A stretch of 64,000 nt of DNA from Shewanella atlantica (GCF_003966265.1 NZ_RXNV01000007.1:62001-126000); one strand, 5' to 3'; counted from the first letter of the stretch, positions 1-9,233 are shown. Notes: generated by a model not told the origin, from the letters alone. Translations and numbers: made by a program.

Positions 1-170
1 TCTTTCACATCTGCCCCATAGGGATATGGGAAATGTCTTGAGATGTAGGGAACATCTCTGACAATGTGATCACGACATTGGTGCATCCATGCACGGCACT
101 AAACGCAGGTGATAGATAACAAGGAAGCTGCGATTTTCAATAACCCACCCAACACCAATAAACCAAAAAC
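1..170. repeat. Diverged dispersed intergenic repeat, copy A
   Basis: This non-coding stretch is a string of small hairpins: GAGATGT/ACATCTC, CAATGT/ACATTG and GTGCAT/ATGCAC. It ends in a module (about 101-165) with GCAGGTGATA, a GGAAG...TTTTCAA hairpin and CAACACCAATAAACC. A related module, in the same order, occurs at 51377-51445 and 51717-51776. I see no ORF in it. The resemblance was judged by eye; the boundaries are approximate and the left edge is cut by the window. Confidence 0.4.
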
Positions 171-184
171 AGAGTTAAAAGGCG

Positions 185-628
185 CTAACTACGAGCGCCA
201 GAATACTTGGGGGTATCATCCTTGATACACAGCCACTCTACCTGACTGGAAGTATGAATGTGATACTTAACCGGTACCAGATTTGGGTTATCCAGTGACG
301 CAATACTCAAGGTATAGTATTTCGGGTAACCGGTATCGCGAAAGCTGATGCTGGTGCCACAACTAGAGCAGAACCCACGTCTGGTAGTCTCCGACGAGGC
401 ATATTCAGTGGGTTTACCGGATAACCAGATCACCTGCTCAGCGAGAAAGTCCATCCAGCTGCCGACTACGGCACCGGTGCTCTTCTGACACATACGGCAG
501 TGACAGTGGTCGGCGTCGAAAGGCATGGCCGTTAACCGGTATCTGAGTGCACCACACAGGCAGCCGCCCTCCATCGCAACGCTTCTCTCACTCTCTTTCG
601 CTGCTTCTCTATTTAGCTCTGTTTCCAT
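185..628 (-). CDS. GFA family (Gfa/CENP-V-like) zinc protein
   Basis: A 147-aa protein with the cysteine pattern of the GFA family, named after glutathione-dependent formaldehyde-activating enzyme: GGCLCGALRY near residue 21, DHCHCRMCQ near 40 and FCSSCGTSI near 86. In this family the cysteines bind two zinc ions. Most members have no proven substrate, so a formaldehyde or glutathione role should not be assumed. It has no signal peptide and is probably cytoplasmic. The first 18 residues are not typical of the family, so the true start may be the internal Met before EGGCLCG (position 574); neither start has a strong ribosome-binding site. It appears monocistronic. Confidence 0.85.
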   Translation of the reverse strand: METELNREAAKESERSVAMEGGCLCGALRYRLTAMPFDADHCHCRMCQKSTGAVVGSWMDFLAEQVIWLSGKPTEYASSETTRRGFCSSCGTSISFRDTGYPKYYTLSIASLDNPNLVPVKYHIHTSSQVEWLCIKDDTPKYSGARS

Positions 629-976
629 TCTGAGTAGGCCCTGCCACGTCTTTGGACTTGATGGGTAAAGCTCACCTATTTGGGTTAAGAAGTAAAGCCG
701 TCGATTGGCTCTGTTAGCTGAATCCCTTATAGATTTGAAAATAAGTGGTCTGAAGTAAATATTTATTATTGACTCAAATGCAAATCGGGATTATTTTTCG
801 CGCGATGTTTTAACTCAGGAACATAATACGCATCGGCCATTTTTAGTTTTGCCGATGGTATCTCCATAATAAAGCAGCAATAAACTCAGAGGAAATCGGT
901 TAACTAAAGCCCGCTTAATTTGAGTCTTTTAAATTAATCTGCCCTTATGGGCGCTTTTTTAGAAGGACAGTAGCGC
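629..976 (+). other. Intergenic leader/promoter region of the NhaC-family gene
   Basis: This 348-bp gap separates divergent genes. It contains a candidate -35 TTGACT at 769-774, followed 17 bp later by a poor -10 TATTTT at 792-797. It also holds a 9-bp inverted repeat, GACTCAAAT at 771-779 and ATTTGAGTC at 918-926; a strong hairpin CATCGGC/GCCGATG at 831-837 and 851-857; and a terminator-like GCCC-TTAT-GGGC stem with six T at 941-960, directly before the ribosome-binding site. The layout resembles a cis-regulatory RNA leader. I do not recognise a known riboswitch core in it, in particular not the lysine-riboswitch sequence. Confidence 0.4.
941..960 (+). terminator. Terminator-like hairpin in the leader of the NhaC-family gene
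   Basis: A short GC stem (GCCC at 941-944, GGGC at 949-952) with a TTAT loop is followed by a run of six T at 955-960. It lies 16 bp before the start codon and abuts the AGAAGGA ribosome-binding site. The stem is short and therefore weak. Its position would suit attenuation rather than termination of an upstream gene, because the upstream gene is divergent. Confidence 0.35.
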
Positions 977-2359
977 ATGTCTGAACCGACAGCCTTAAGT
1001 CTTATTCCACCTGCGGTGGTTCTGGTGTTAGCCGTTGTGCTACGCCGTCCAATTTTATCTTTGGTTATTGGTGCCTTAGTGGGGCTGGTGATGTACCAGC
1101 CCGCCGACGTGCTCAATAACTTTGCCGATATCTCTCTGTCTGTGATGGCCGATGAGACGATTGGTTGGCTTATTCTGGTGTGTGGCGGCTTCGGTGCCCT
1201 GATCGCGCTGCTGGTGAAAACCGGTGGCTCGATGGCATTCGGTCGTCATGCCCTTAAACTGGCCAAGGGACCAAAGTCATCGCTGTTTATGAGCTTTATA
1301 TTGGGTCTCGTCATCTTTATCGATGACTATCTCAATGCCTTGACGGTTGGATCGACCATGAAACGGGTGACCGATAAATTTAAGGTCTCCCGTGAGATGT
1401 TAGCCTATGTGGTGGATTCAACCGCAGCGCCTATCTGTGTGTTGGTGCCTCTGTCTACCTGGGCCGTGTTTTTCGGCGGATTACTGGTGGACAACGGCAT
1501 CGCCGCCGAGGGGCAGGGCATCGCCGTCTATATGCAGGCGATCCCCTATATGCTCTACGCCTGGTTGGCGGTGGCCATGGTGCTCTTGGTTATCTTAGGC
1601 ATAGTGCCGGTATTTGGTCCGATGAAGCGAGCTCAGCAAGCGGCCGCTCAAGGGGAACCGGCGCTTGAGCAGGTAGACCTCGATGAGGTGCAGACTTCGG
1701 ATGAATATGCGGTAAAAGCCTTGGAAGAGGAGTTTAAGCACGCGGATAATCAGGGGCAACTGCGTAACTTTTTCGTGCCTATCCTGCTATTGGTGGGCTT
1801 TACCGTCTATTTCGATATCGACGTATTGAAGGGATTAATCGCGACCTTAGCGGTGACACTGCCCTATTACGGTCTGCAAAGATTGATGCCATTGTCTGAG
1901 ATGATGGAGCAGATGATCGATGGTTTTAAAAGCATGTTGCCGGCCATCGGGACTGTGATAGCGGCATTCATCTTTAAGGATGTGTGCGACAAGTTGCTCT
2001 TGCCTCAATATGTGATCGACAGTTTGAGTCCGTTTATGACGCCTGAGTTGCTGCCGGCAGTGGTGTTTCTCACCATGTCGATTTTGGCGTTTGCGACGGG
2101 CTCAAGCTGGGGGATCTTTGCGGTATCCATCCCGATAGTGATGCCATTGGCTCAGTCGGTAGATGCCAATATTCCTTTGGTGATCGGGGCCTTGTTGTCG
2201 GCGTCATCATTTGGCAGTCAGGCCTGTTTCTACTCTGATTCGACGGTATTGGCGGCACAAGGATCGGGCTGCAACTTGGTCAGCCATGCGGTGACTCAGT
2301 TACCCTATGCACTGCTTGCTGCAGTGGCAACCTTTGTCGGCTTCTTGTTGCTGGCTTAA
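977..2359 (+). CDS. NhaC-family Na+/H+ antiporter or related transporter
   Basis: A 460-aa polytopic inner-membrane protein of the NhaC/ion-transporter superfamily, with about eleven hydrophobic segments. Family-type stretches include FIDDYLNALTVGSTM near residue 114, where acidic residues lie in a membrane segment, and AFATGSSWGIFAVSIPI near 368. Members exchange Na+ for H+, or couple Na+ to uptake of amino acids or to organic-acid exchange; the sequence alone does not settle the substrate. The ATG at 977 follows AGAAGGACAG. A cytoplasmic acidic loop lies around residues 225-255. The gene stands alone, with a long possibly structured leader upstream and a hairpin shared with the convergent helicase gene downstream. 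Confidence 0.85.
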   Translation: MSEPTALSLIPPAVVLVLAVVLRRPILSLVIGALVGLVMYQPADVLNNFADISLSVMADETIGWLILVCGGFGALIALLVKTGGSMAFGRHALKLAKGPKSSLFMSFILGLVIFIDDYLNALTVGSTMKRVTDKFKVSREMLAYVVDSTAAPICVLVPLSTWAVFFGGLLVDNGIAAEGQGIAVYMQAIPYMLYAWLAVAMVLLVILGIVPVFGPMKRAQQAAAQGEPALEQVDLDEVQTSDEYAVKALEEEFKHADNQGQLRNFFVPILLLVGFTVYFDIDVLKGLIATLAVTLPYYGLQRLMPLSEMMEQMIDGFKSMLPAIGTVIAAFIFKDVCDKLLLPQYVIDSLSPFMTPELLPAVVFLTMSILAFATGSSWGIFAVSIPIVMPLAQSVDANIPLVIGALLSASSFGSQACFYSDSTVLAAQGSGCNLVSHAVTQLPYALLAAVATFVGFLLLA

Positions 2360-2382
2360 GTAATGGAAGGATCGAGGATTTA

Positions 2383-2424
2383 GGTTCGAGGTTCGAGGGG
2401 CTAGACACTAGAACCTCGAACCTC
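2383..2424. terminator. GGTTCGAG-type inverted repeat between convergent genes
   Basis: GAGGTTCGAGG (2388-2398) and CCTCGAACCTC (2414-2424) form a perfect 11-bp stem. An inner CTAG/CTAG pair (2401-2404, 2408-2411) lies inside it. It sits between the 3' ends of the antiporter and helicase genes and could end transcription from both sides, although neither flank has a T-run. A related 12-bp inverted repeat occurs at 18884-18915, so it may instead be a dispersed repeat. Confidence 0.5.
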
Positions 2425-2436
2425 TTAACTATTTAA

Positions 2437-3918
2437 CTACTTACCCCAGATACTGCTATTTGAACTTGGCTTAGACGCTGCTGAACTCGCGCTATTGCCT
2501 GAACGGGATTGAGAGCCAGAACTACGGCGACTGTGGCTGGTATTGCTATCGTTTGGTTTATGGCCACGAGCGGCTTCACCACTGCGTTGACCGTCTTTAT
2601 GCTCTACTCTGCCACCTTGACTGCTTTCGCTACGGGAGTCACTACGAGAGTCATTACGCGAGCGTGAGCCGTTATTTGAACGGGCTGGCTTGCTGCCATT
2701 TCGACCATTACCTCTGCCACTGGCATTGCGCGGGCCACGATTTTGACCATGCTTTCTCTCATTAAGATCGGTTTCGGCTACAACTTGAGTCGGTACAAAG
2801 CCTTCCACTTCTTTGCGAGGAATTTTTTGCTTAATCAGACGCTCAATATCCCTGAGTAGCTTGCTTTCATCACCGCTGACAAGCGAAACCGCCTGACCAT
2901 CGGCGCCGGCACGTCCCGTACGGCCGATACGATGAACATAATCCTCGGGTACATTTGGCAGGTCGAAGTTAACCACATTAGGTAGCTGATCGATATCGAT
3001 ACCCCGCGCGGCAATATCGGTGGCGACTAATACGCGAACTTCACCACTCTTAAAGTTAGCTAAGGCCTTAGTACGTGCGCCCTGGCTCTTGTTACCATGG
3101 ATGGCTGCAGCGGTGAGGTCCTTAGCTTCAAGGTTCTTAGCGATACGGTTTGCACCATGTTTAGTGCGGCTGAATACTAATACCTGTTTCCAGTCATTTT
3201 GTTTGATCAGATGGATCAGCGCAGCGGTTTTCTGCTTCTGATCTACCTGATAGATATACTGCTCGACGGTTTTTGCCGTTGCGTTACGTGGCGTAACAGA
3301 TATTTCGACAGGATTGTTAACTAAGCCTTTAGCCAGTTTACGGATATCATCAGAGAAGGTTGCCGAGAACATCAGGTTTTGGCGTTTCGCCGGCAATACC
3401 TTAAGAATTTTCTTTATGTCATGAATAAAGCCCATATCTAACATACGGTCGGCTTCATCGAGGATCAACACTTCCAGTTGACTGAAATTCAGGGCTCGCT
3501 GATTAAATAGATCCAGCAGACGTCCCGGGGTCGCAACCAGAATATCGACGCCTTTGCCTAACTTAGATATCTGTGGGCCAATACCTACACCGCCGAATAC
3601 AACTGCCGAACGTAGCGGCAGGTTTTTACCATAGGTTTCTACACTCTCGGCGACCTGAGCCGCGAGTTCACGCGTGGGGGTTAATACCAGTGCGCGAACT
3701 TGCTTAGCTTGAGCACGATTTCCCCTGGTTAACAGTTCTAATAGTGGCAGAGTAAAGCCTGCCGTTTTACCTGTACCTGTCTGAGCCGCGGCCATCACAT
3801 CCTTGCCTTCCAACACGGCGGGAATTGCCTGAGCTTGGATAGGTGAAGGAGTATCGTAACCTTTTTGGGCAACAGCTTTTAATATCGGGGCTGATAACCC
3901 CAGGGAGGTAAAACTCAT
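2437..3918 (-). CDS. rhlE: DEAD-box ATP-dependent RNA helicase, RhlE type
   Basis: A 493-aa RNA helicase. The visible motifs are in order: Q motif (GYDTPSPIQ, about 20-28), Walker A AQTGTGKT (about 45-52), PTREL (81), DEAD (154-157), SAT (185-187), and the helicase C domain ending in [10 protein letters not shown]. The core ends near residue 385. It is followed by a low-complexity tail of about 110 residues rich in Arg, Gly, Asn and Ser, typical of RhlE-type tails that help bind RNA. RhlE-family enzymes remodel RNA in ribosome assembly and RNA turnover. The gene is monocistronic, with a 770-bp gap upstream. The MSFTSLGLS start fits the family. Confidence 0.93.
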   Translation of the reverse strand: MSFTSLGLSAPILKAVAQKGYDTPSPIQAQAIPAVLEGKDVMAAAQTGTGKTAGFTLPLLELLTRGNRAQAKQVRALVLTPTRELAAQVAESVETYGKNLPLRSAVVFGGVGIGPQISKLGKGVDILVATPGRLLDLFNQRALNFSQLEVLILDEADRMLDMGFIHDIKKILKVLPAKRQNLMFSATFSDDIRKLAKGLVNNPVEISVTPRNATAKTVEQYIYQVDQKQKTAALIHLIKQNDWKQVLVFSRTKHGANRIAKNLEAKDLTAAAIHGNKSQGARTKALANFKSGEVRVLVATDIAARGIDIDQLPNVVNFDLPNVPEDYVHRIGRTGRAGADGQAVSLVSGDESKLLRDIERLIKQKIPRKEVEGFVPTQVVAETDLNERKHGQNRGPRNASGRGNGRNGSKPARSNNGSRSRNDSRSDSRSESSQGGRVEHKDGQRSGEAARGHKPNDSNTSHSRRSSGSQSRSGNSASSAASKPSSNSSIWGK

Positions 3919-4688
3919 AGAATGGTCTCTCGGTGCTTAAAACAGCAGAATTCATGAAGCCAGCGATTCTGGCGGGCGTGCAGCTTACAGGATATCCCTC
4001 AAAAGCGCTAATTTATAAACAATAACTAGTCATAAATTCAGCAGCCAGGCTGATATTTAGTTATCCAAGGCTTATATAAAGCGTTTTCTGTTGCCGTAAG
4101 TTGTCACGGTTCCAAATTTCGGTGGCTATACCAACGAGCCTAATATCTAGTATCAAGCATAGTTGATCTATTTTGTCTGTGGGGGCATTCAGCATAGGTA
4201 AACCCATCGGCTTCTTTTATGTCTGCTATTTTTATTCTATGAGTCGAGTTCTGATGAACCGGGTCGCGCTAAGAAATTTACATCAAGAGTTAAAGATGAG
4301 TCGTTAAATCATTTTGTTTAAACTCTGTACGTGTTAATCTCCCGCTTTGAGCGCTTCAAAACCGGTTATCAACGCGGTAGCACATTCGCCTTCAGTCTCT
4401 GTATGTTATGAAACAAGCCATTGTCAGCTACCATATAGGTGATGATAATCACTGGGTTACCAAGATAGCATGGGGACTCGATTGCAATAAATATGGTATC
4501 GGTGCGCCAAAAGACAGTTAGATTGGTGACTGGCGACATATCGCCAAGTCAGAATCTACTCGAATATATACTTTTACCCCTGTGACTGAACATCTGAGTC
4601 TTGGGGGAGTGGAAGCTGAAAACAATTTTTACTTAACGCATACCCATATCTGTATGCGATAAGATTTTATCTGTAGGAAATAAGTAAC
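3919..4688. other. 770-bp intergenic region between rhlE and the DUF3622 gene
   Basis: This gap separates two divergent genes. The rhlE side (3919-4380) is AT-rich, and I see no ORF or convincing structure in it. From 4408 to 4662 there is a reading frame broken by one TAG, described separately as a possible gene relic. The promoter of the DUF3622 gene should lie just upstream of 4689, where TAGGAAATAAGTAAC provides the ribosome-binding site. Confidence 0.6.
4408..4662 (+). pseudogene. Possible broken small gene (DUF3565-like N-terminus?)
   Basis: An ATG at 4408 opens a 37-codon frame reading MKQAIVSYHIGDDNHWV and onward, stopped by TAG at 4519-4521. The same frame then stays open for 46 more codons to TAA at 4660-4662. 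The N-terminus recalls, from memory, the small zinc-ribbon DUF3565 family (MKQxIVGYHxDE..HWVA.L.CGH). Here the expected CGH reads WGL, and the later conserved part is not recognisable. It may be a decayed gene or chance. Confidence 0.22.
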
Positions 4689-5036
4689 ATGACACAAACC
4701 AAGAAATTCGATTACCGCATAGTGCAAGACAAAGATGTGTGGGCCGCTGAAATTACTCGTCGTATGACAGCGAGAAAGACTATCGTTTCGAAAAGAAAAA
4801 CCGGTTTTGCAACCGAAGCGGAAGCCACAGCTTGGGGCGAGAAAGAGCTTAAATCATTCCTCGATAAGTTGATGGAACGAAATGAGCGTAAAGCTAAGCA
4901 ACGTGAAGTGCGTACAGAAGCGACTGCGGCTAAAGAGTTAGCGGCTGACGCATGGCGTGATGCTCGCGACGTTGCCGATGGCGACAATGACAGTGATTTC
5001 GATGAAGATAGTGACGACTACGCATCTGATAAATAA
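4689..5036 (+). CDS. DUF3622 domain protein
   Basis: A 115-aa, highly charged cytoplasmic protein without signal peptide or membrane segment. The first ~70 residues (FDYRIVQDKDVWAAEITRR, then KTIVSKRKTGFATEAEA and WGEKELKSFL) match my memory of DUF3622, a family of unknown function in Shewanella and Vibrio. The C-terminal third is rich in Ala, Glu and Arg, and the last 20 residues are strongly acidic (DGDNDSDFDEDSDD). The gene has its own terminator and stands alone. No biochemical role can be assigned. Confidence 0.75.
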   Translation: MTQTKKFDYRIVQDKDVWAAEITRRMTARKTIVSKRKTGFATEAEATAWGEKELKSFLDKLMERNERKAKQREVRTEATAAKELAADAWRDARDVADGDNDSDFDEDSDDYASDK

Positions 5037-5083
5037 GCGGCAACGCTGAGACTCAGATTGTGGGTCATCAACTAGTCATAACA

Positions 5084-5118
5084 GGCCGGTAGAGCAGATG
5101 CTCCCCGGCCTTTTTTTT
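5084..5118 (+). terminator. Intrinsic terminator after the DUF3622 gene
   Basis: A GGCCGG (5084-5089) / CCGGCC (5105-5110) stem is followed immediately by eight T (5111-5118). This is a classical strong rho-independent terminator about 50 bp after the stop codon. Confidence 0.9.
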
Positions 5119-5347
5119 GCCTGTTATTCACTTTATGGAACTCTACTGCTTATCTGACTAGTTATTATTCGGATTGAGTATTTGGTTTTAGTTCCCCCTT
5201 TTATTGATCTAGCTCAATTTTTGTGAATCCGTTAACATTTACGAGGCTGGCGTTTTATTCCTCTTTCGATGCCTGCGATACTGCGTCCCATCTCTCAATT
5301 CCCAATAGCTTATCGAAAGCTATGACTCGCTATCTTGCCGGAGAAGC
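5119..5347 (+). other. Upstream region of cydDC
   Basis: About 230 bp of AT-rich sequence between the terminator and cydD. It presumably carries the cydDC promoter. I do not see a clear FNR/ArcA site or a consensus promoter by eye. Confidence 0.4.
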
Positions 5348-7174
5348 ATGGACAAACCCTTAGAAAAAGTGCTGACATCTTGGTTGAAACAGCAGAAACA
5401 AGCCTGTGGTTTCTATCTGAATTTAACCGTGTTATTCGGCCTGTTGACTGGTTTATCTTTAGTGGTGCAAGCCTACCTGATTGCCACCATTTTGCATGGA
5501 TTGATCATTCTGGAACTGCCCAAAGAGCAGTTTGCTATGCAGTTCTATTGCTTGGTGGGACTCATCTTTATCCGTGCGGCGTTGGCCTATGGACGTGAGA
5601 GAGTGAGCTTTGAAGCAGGAAGGCGGCTCAGGATTAATATCCGTGGTGCGGTGTTAGACAAACTGACCGAGCTTGGCCCCTGCTTCATTAAAGGCAAACC
5701 TGCGGGGAGTTGGGCAAGTATAGTGTTAGAACAGGTTGAAGATCTGCATGACTTCTACGCCCGTTACCTGCCGCAGATCATCTTGGCAGCCTTTATACCG
5801 CTCACCATACTCGTGGTCGTTTTTCCTATCAACTGGGCTGCCGGACTCATCCTCTTGTTGACGGCGCCACTCATCCCCATGTTTATGGCGCTGGTCGGAA
5901 TGGGCGCCGCCGATGCTAACCGCAAGAACTTCAGTGCTCTGGCTAAGCTCAGCGGCCATTTCATGGATAGAATGAAGGGATTAAATACCATCAAGCTGTT
6001 TAATCGAGGCGAGGGTGAGAGTGAGGCTATCGAATCGGCATCCGAGGAGTTTCGTGAACGGACCATGTCGGTACTCAGGTTGGCATTCTTAAGCTCTGCC
6101 GTGCTGGAGTTTTTTGCCGCGGTCTCCATTGCCGTGCTCGCAGTTTACTTTGGTTTCAGCTATCTGGATCACCTTAATTTCGGCCATTATGGCGCGGGGC
6201 TAACCCTGTTTACCGGCTTGTTTGTGCTGATCCTTGCCCCCGAATTTTATCAACCGCTTCGAGACATGGGCACGCATTATCATGCCAAGGCTCAGGCGAT
6301 TGGCGCCGCCGAAGAGTTGATGGCGCTGTTAAATCATGAAGTCGACCCCGGCGCTGAGGTGGGATGTGATTCTGTGCTTGCTAAGGGGCAACCCGGAACG
6401 TTCGATACAGAGAGCTTCAAGGCTGGAGTATCGATTAAGGCCTCCGCATTGTACGTCGACAGCCTAGATGGGACTCAGTTATTGGGGCCGGTGGATTTCA
6501 ATATGAGCGCGGGTGAACATATGGCCGTCGTGGGGCCAAGCGGTGCCGGTAAAACCAGCCTGCTGAATACGCTGCTGGGCTTTCTTCCCTATCGCGGCAG
6601 CCTTAAAATTAATGGCATCGAGCTTAACGAGCTCGATAAAAGCCTATGGAGACGCCATCTGGCGTGGCTGGGGCAGGATCCTCAGCTGTTTCATGGCACC
6701 ATTCGCGACAATGTTGCCATGAGCAATCCCGATATGGATGATGAAACCGTTATGGCCTTGCTGGAGAAGGCTAAGGTGATGAATTTCGTTGAACGTCAAA
6801 CCCATGGACTAAACCACCCTATAGGCGAGCAGGCATCGGGCGTCTCGGTGGGACAGGCGCAGCGTATCGCTCTGGCTCGCGCACTGGGACAAGATGCACC
6901 TATGTATATTCTCGATGAGCCGACGGCGAGTCTGGATAGCCACAGCGAGCAGGCGGTGCAGGTTGCATTGAGAGAGGCGATGTCGGGGGCTGCTTGCCTG
7001 ATGGTGACTCACAGACTGGATCAGCTACATATGATGGATACCATCTTAGTGCTGGACGCCGGAGTCATAGTACAGCAAGGAAGTTTTGCTGAGTTACACC
7101 AGAGTCAGGGGCTGTTTAAGCAGATGCAGGAAGAGAGCAATGATGAGTATACTAACCTGAAGGAGCTTAACTAA
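5348..7174 (+). CDS. cydD: Cysteine/glutathione ABC exporter subunit CydD
   Basis: A 608-aa half-transporter: six membrane segments (residues ~20-310) fused to an ABC ATPase domain. Walker A is GPSGAGKTS (~395-403) and Walker B with its D-loop is YILDEPTASLD (~519). The signature region reads VSVGQAQR rather than the standard LSGGQ, a divergence common in CydD. CydDC exports cysteine and glutathione to the periplasm and is needed to assemble cytochrome bd and periplasmic c-type cytochromes. The ATG at 5348 follows GGAGAAGC. Its stop codon shares one base with the cydC start, so the two are co-translated. Confidence 0.95.
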   Translation: MDKPLEKVLTSWLKQQKQACGFYLNLTVLFGLLTGLSLVVQAYLIATILHGLIILELPKEQFAMQFYCLVGLIFIRAALAYGRERVSFEAGRRLRINIRGAVLDKLTELGPCFIKGKPAGSWASIVLEQVEDLHDFYARYLPQIILAAFIPLTILVVVFPINWAAGLILLLTAPLIPMFMALVGMGAADANRKNFSALAKLSGHFMDRMKGLNTIKLFNRGEGESEAIESASEEFRERTMSVLRLAFLSSAVLEFFAAVSIAVLAVYFGFSYLDHLNFGHYGAGLTLFTGLFVLILAPEFYQPLRDMGTHYHAKAQAIGAAEELMALLNHEVDPGAEVGCDSVLAKGQPGTFDTESFKAGVSIKASALYVDSLDGTQLLGPVDFNMSAGEHMAVVGPSGAGKTSLLNTLLGFLPYRGSLKINGIELNELDKSLWRRHLAWLGQDPQLFHGTIRDNVAMSNPDMDDETVMALLEKAKVMNFVERQTHGLNHPIGEQASGVSVGQAQRIALARALGQDAPMYILDEPTASLDSHSEQAVQVALREAMSGAACLMVTHRLDQLHMMDTILVLDAGVIVQQGSFAELHQSQGLFKQMQEESNDEYTNLKELN

Positions 7175-8988
7175 TGAAGGCTCTACTTCCCTTTATAAAG
7201 CTTTTTAAACATCAGTGGTTGATGATGTTTACCGGCTTGCTTCTTAGCATTACGACTCTGATGGCAGGGATCGGCTTGCTGTCACTGTCGGGGTGGTTTC
7301 TCTCTGCCGCCGCAGTTGCAGGCTTAACTGTGGTGACGGCTCAGACGTTTAATTATTTTACCCCTGCTGGTGGGGTTCGATTCCTCTCTATTGCCCGCAC
7401 GGCGAGTCGATATGGCGAACGTCTCGCGACCCACGAAGCGACCTTCAGATTGCTGACTCAGCTCAGAAGCTGGACCTGGCGTAAATTACTCCCCTTGAGT
7501 GCCAAGAACCTGCAGGGGTTAAGGCAAGGGGATCTGCTCAACAGATTAGTTGCAGATATCGATACCTTAGATCATCTCTATCTGAGGCTACTGACTCCGA
7601 TGGCTGCATCCTTGCTGATGTTGGGGGCTTTGTATCTGTTTGTGGCCTGGTTCGATGCTCAGCTAGCCATGACCTTATGCGGAATTTTATTGGCAGTTTG
7701 GTTGCTGCTTCCCTTCATCTTCTATCGCTTGGGGCGACAGCCCGGCATAGCGCAGCTAGAGACCAAACGACACTTCAGGGTGCAGTTGCTGGAGTTTATA
7801 CAGGGACAAGCAGAGATCACTCTGTTCGGCGCAAGCGACAGGTTCAGAGCCGAGCTCTCTAAAGCCGAAACCGCCATGTTAAATAGCCAGTCGGCGATGG
7901 CCAATGTCACCGCCTTGAGTCAGGCTTGTTTGATTTTCTGCCACGGTGTTGCAGTGATCATCATGCTCTATATGGCCGCTTCCGGTGTGGGAGAACATGT
8001 GCCTCCCGGACCCATGCTCGCCATGATGGTATTTATGACCATGGCCTGTATCGAGATGCTGATGCCCATCGCGGGGGCGTTTCAACATCTCTCTGCTTGT
8101 GTGACAGCGGCTAAGCGAGTCAATGAGCTGGTGGAGCAGGAGCCCGACATCCTGTTTAATCCGGGTAGTGACGCTAAGGTCACCAAGGGCGAGCTAGGGC
8201 TCAAAGATATCTTCTTCAGCTATCAAGCCAATAGCACGAGTTTGGATAACAATTCAGGTGAACAGTTCGAGCATACTGTTCTAACAGGCATAGAACTGTC
8301 GGTGAAGGCGGGTGAGAAAGTTGCACTGCTGGGGCAGACTGGTTGTGGAAAATCCAGCCTGTTGTCGCTGATAACAAGAGAGTGGCAGCCGACATCGGGT
8401 AGTGTCAGTGTCGATGGCCGGGATATTACCGAGTTTGGCGAAACTTCCCTCAGGGAGGGGATCACTCTTATCAGTCAAAGGATCTATCTGTTCAGCGGCA
8501 CATTAAGGAGTAACCTCACCTTAGCTCAGAAACCGGCTCAACCACTGGCTACACGTGCCCAGAGGCGTGAGGCTCAGGCGGTGAATGATGAAAAGCTGAT
8601 CCGGGTGTTAAATAAGGTTGGATTGACAACCTTAACTCAGGGCGACAAACCACTCGATATCTGGATCGGTGAGGGGGGAAGGCAGCTCTCTGGCGGAGAA
8701 CAACGACGTATAGGTGTCGCCAGAGCCCTGTTACGCGATGCTCCCCTATTACTACTCGATGAGCCAACTGAAGGCTTGGATAAACGCACTGAGCGGGAGA
8801 TCTTGGCCCTCTTGTTTGAGTTTGCAGCCGATAAAACCATGTTAATGATAAGCCACAGGTTAACGGCTATGGCGCAGATGGATAGGATCCATTTGATGGA
8901 GCAGGGGAAAATCAGCGCCTCAGGAACCCATGAATCTCTGTTAGCGACTGATGACTACTACGCGAGTCTGCATCATAAGCTAGGCTAG
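7174..8988 (+). CDS. cydC: Cysteine/glutathione ABC exporter subunit CydC
   Basis: A 604-aa half-transporter with an N-terminal six-helix membrane domain (~15-310) and a C-terminal ATPase domain. Walker A is GQTGCGKSS (~387), the signature is the canonical LSGGEQRR (~505) and Walker B is LLLLDEPTEGLD (~523). It pairs with CydD as a heterodimer in the inner membrane; the intact signature here complements the divergent one in CydD, as expected for an asymmetric exporter. Its ATG overlaps the cydD stop by one base. A hairpin at 9025-9046 follows the gene. Confidence 0.95.
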   Translation: MKALLPFIKLFKHQWLMMFTGLLLSITTLMAGIGLLSLSGWFLSAAAVAGLTVVTAQTFNYFTPAGGVRFLSIARTASRYGERLATHEATFRLLTQLRSWTWRKLLPLSAKNLQGLRQGDLLNRLVADIDTLDHLYLRLLTPMAASLLMLGALYLFVAWFDAQLAMTLCGILLAVWLLLPFIFYRLGRQPGIAQLETKRHFRVQLLEFIQGQAEITLFGASDRFRAELSKAETAMLNSQSAMANVTALSQACLIFCHGVAVIIMLYMAASGVGEHVPPGPMLAMMVFMTMACIEMLMPIAGAFQHLSACVTAAKRVNELVEQEPDILFNPGSDAKVTKGELGLKDIFFSYQANSTSLDNNSGEQFEHTVLTGIELSVKAGEKVALLGQTGCGKSSLLSLITREWQPTSGSVSVDGRDITEFGETSLREGITLISQRIYLFSGTLRSNLTLAQKPAQPLATRAQRREAQAVNDEKLIRVLNKVGLTTLTQGDKPLDIWIGEGGRQLSGGEQRRIGVARALLRDAPLLLLDEPTEGLDKRTEREILALLFEFAADKTMLMISHRLTAMAQMDRIHLMEQGKISASGTHESLLATDDYYASLHHKLG

Positions 8989-9024
8989 TGTTAGTTAATC
9001 GTTACATCAGCTTTTAGTACGGAG

Positions 9025-9050
9025 CGGGAGGGGGATACGCCTCCCGTTAT
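9025..9050. terminator. Hairpin between convergent cydC and the HTH gene
   Basis: CGGGAGG (9025-9031) pairs perfectly with CCTCCCG (9040-9046) across an 8-base loop, followed by TTATT. It lies between two converging genes and probably acts as a terminator, though the T-run is poor. Confidence 0.6.
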
Positions 9051-9056
9051 TCGTGA

Positions 9057-9233
9057 TCATCCCAGACGCTTAGAAAATTCCAGGTAGCGCATCACCTCAT
9101 CTTTCTTAAACTTGAGCTCATCACCTTCACCAATATTGGTGAGTAAGTTTTCTCTGGCATAGCGCTTAATGGTGGCCGGGGATTTACTTAATATCTCACT
9201 GACTTCATCTAAGTCCAGAATATCATCACTCAT
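9057..9233 (-). CDS. Small helix-turn-helix DNA-binding protein (MerR/excisionase-like)
   Basis: I place the start at the ATG at 9233, preceded by AAGGAGAAATTA, which gives 58 aa; the longer frame to 9299 adds a hydrophobic stretch without a ribosome-binding site. The protein reads MSDDILDLDEVSEILSKSPA, then TIKRYARENLL, and ends EVMRYLEFSKRLG. This is the winged-helix pattern of the MerR-type or excisionase-type HTH_17 family. Such proteins bind DNA, but no target can be named. It follows putA on the same strand but is separated from it by a strong terminator, so it probably has its own promoter. Confidence 0.7.
   Translation of the reverse strand: MSDDILDLDEVSEILSKSPATIKRYARENLLTNIGEGDELKFKKDEVMRYLEFSKRLG

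Noticed and set aside
771-926. Lysine riboswitch before the NhaC-family gene
   Set aside because: Considered because related Shewanella/Vibrio transporters are known to use it. The conserved lysine-riboswitch core sequences are not present, so only an unclassified leader is reported.
3767-3955. Minus-strand frame overlapping the rhlE start
   Set aside because: A different frame of the rhlE 5' end; rhlE itself has clear helicase motifs from its first residues.
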